A stretch of 12,986 nt of DNA from an uncultured Flavobacteriaceae bacterium (GTDB lineage Bacteria; Bacteroidota; Bacteroidia; Flavobacteriales; Flavobacteriaceae). A program made the position numbers and the translations under genes. Below are positions 12,803-12,986 of the stretch, piece by piece; position 1 is the stretch's first letter, and each line of letters starts with the position of its first letter. The DNA lies in the NCBI GenBank assembly GCA_913020685.1, contig CAJWAY010000030.1:1-12986 (forward strand), read 5' to 3'. The notes beneath the pieces are model-generated. The model was not told the DNA's origin. It saw only the letters and a program-made list of their open reading frames with translations, and made no database searches.

Positions 12803-12986
12803 TGGCTACTGCCAGTAATAACCTTTCCAAATATGATGTTTCCAAAGTTCCAGATGGAAAAAACTCTCGTATAGCTCTTGTTGTTTCAGAGTGGAATAAA
12901 GAAATAACCGAAGCTCTTTTTCAGGGAGCCAAAAACACATTGATAGATCACAATGTCTTAAATAAAAATATTGTCAGAATTGATGT
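12802..12986 (+). CDS. ribH: 6,7-dimethyl-8-ribityllumazine synthase (partial, N-terminal 61 residues)
   Basis: The frame begins at ATG 12802-12804, sharing one base with the preceding stop, and runs to the right edge without a stop. The visible part contains SRIALVVSEWNKEITEALFQ, matching the N-terminal strand and helix of lumazine synthase, in which the Trp-Asn segment lines the substrate pocket. The enzyme condenses the ribityl-aminouracil intermediate with dihydroxybutanone phosphate in the penultimate step of riboflavin synthesis. The remaining two thirds, including the catalytic His, lie outside the window, so integrity cannot be judged. Cotranscription with the TPR gene is likely. Confidence 0.88.
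   Translation, partial: MATASNNLSKYDVSKVPDGKNSRIALVVSEWNKEITEALFQGAKNTLIDHNVLNKNIVRID

Noticed and set aside
1..12986. Novel defence, toxin-antitoxin, secondary-metabolite or mobile system
   Set aside because: Every large frame matches a housekeeping or envelope family, intergenic gaps are short, and no transposase, integrase, repeat array or composition shift was seen.

Overview
The window looks like chromosomal core sequence from a marine or aquatic member of the Flavobacteriia (Bacteroidota). The evidence is low GC by eye, several promoters of the Bacteroidota type (TTTG, about 19-21 bp, TAnnTTTG), almost no Shine-Dalgarno sequences, a GldI gliding-motility lipoprotein, an OstA-like protein, a DUF3810 protein, and a Fur protein lacking the usual CxxC motif. 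Genes are tightly packed, with no tRNA, rRNA, CRISPR, transposon or prophage visible.

Layout. Positions 1-9569 carry nine genes, all on the minus strand and in this transcription order: nrnA-like DHH phosphoesterase, gldI, a cyclophilin-FKBP fusion lipoprotein, a DUF3810 membrane metallopeptidase-like protein, a SpoU/TrmH RNA methyltransferase, rel ((p)ppGpp synthetase/hydrolase), fur, purA, and an OstA-like protein cut by the left edge. The first three overlap or nearly touch. A promoter candidate just upstream of rel suggests that rel-fur-purA-ostA forms its own unit, with another -7 box in front of fur. A divergent gap of 120 bp separates nrnA from ndk on the plus strand. ndk ends in a 4-bp convergent overlap with the recF-lipoprotein-DUF721 cluster on the minus strand. 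A second divergent gap of 132 bp leads to a membrane TPR protein and ribH on the plus strand; ribH is cut by the right edge.

How the genes relate. Three themes recur. Nucleotide metabolism and signalling are represented by nrnA, rel, purA, ndk and ribH. Envelope biogenesis and periplasmic folding are represented by the OstA-like protein, GldI, the double PPIase lipoprotein, DUF3810 and the lipocalin-like lipoprotein. DNA replication and repair are represented by RecF and a DUF721/DciA-like protein. Most of this is conserved housekeeping content, and I see no clear new defence or mobile system.

The points most worth a second look are: the cyclophilin-FKBP fusion coupled to a GldI whose FKBP pocket residues have drifted; a repeated promoter geometry (TAnnTTTG followed 4-5 nt later by ATG) at fur, recF and nrnA that implies leaderless or near-leaderless transcripts; a possible DciA helicase loader beside recF; and inverted repeats overlapping three of the predicted promoters.
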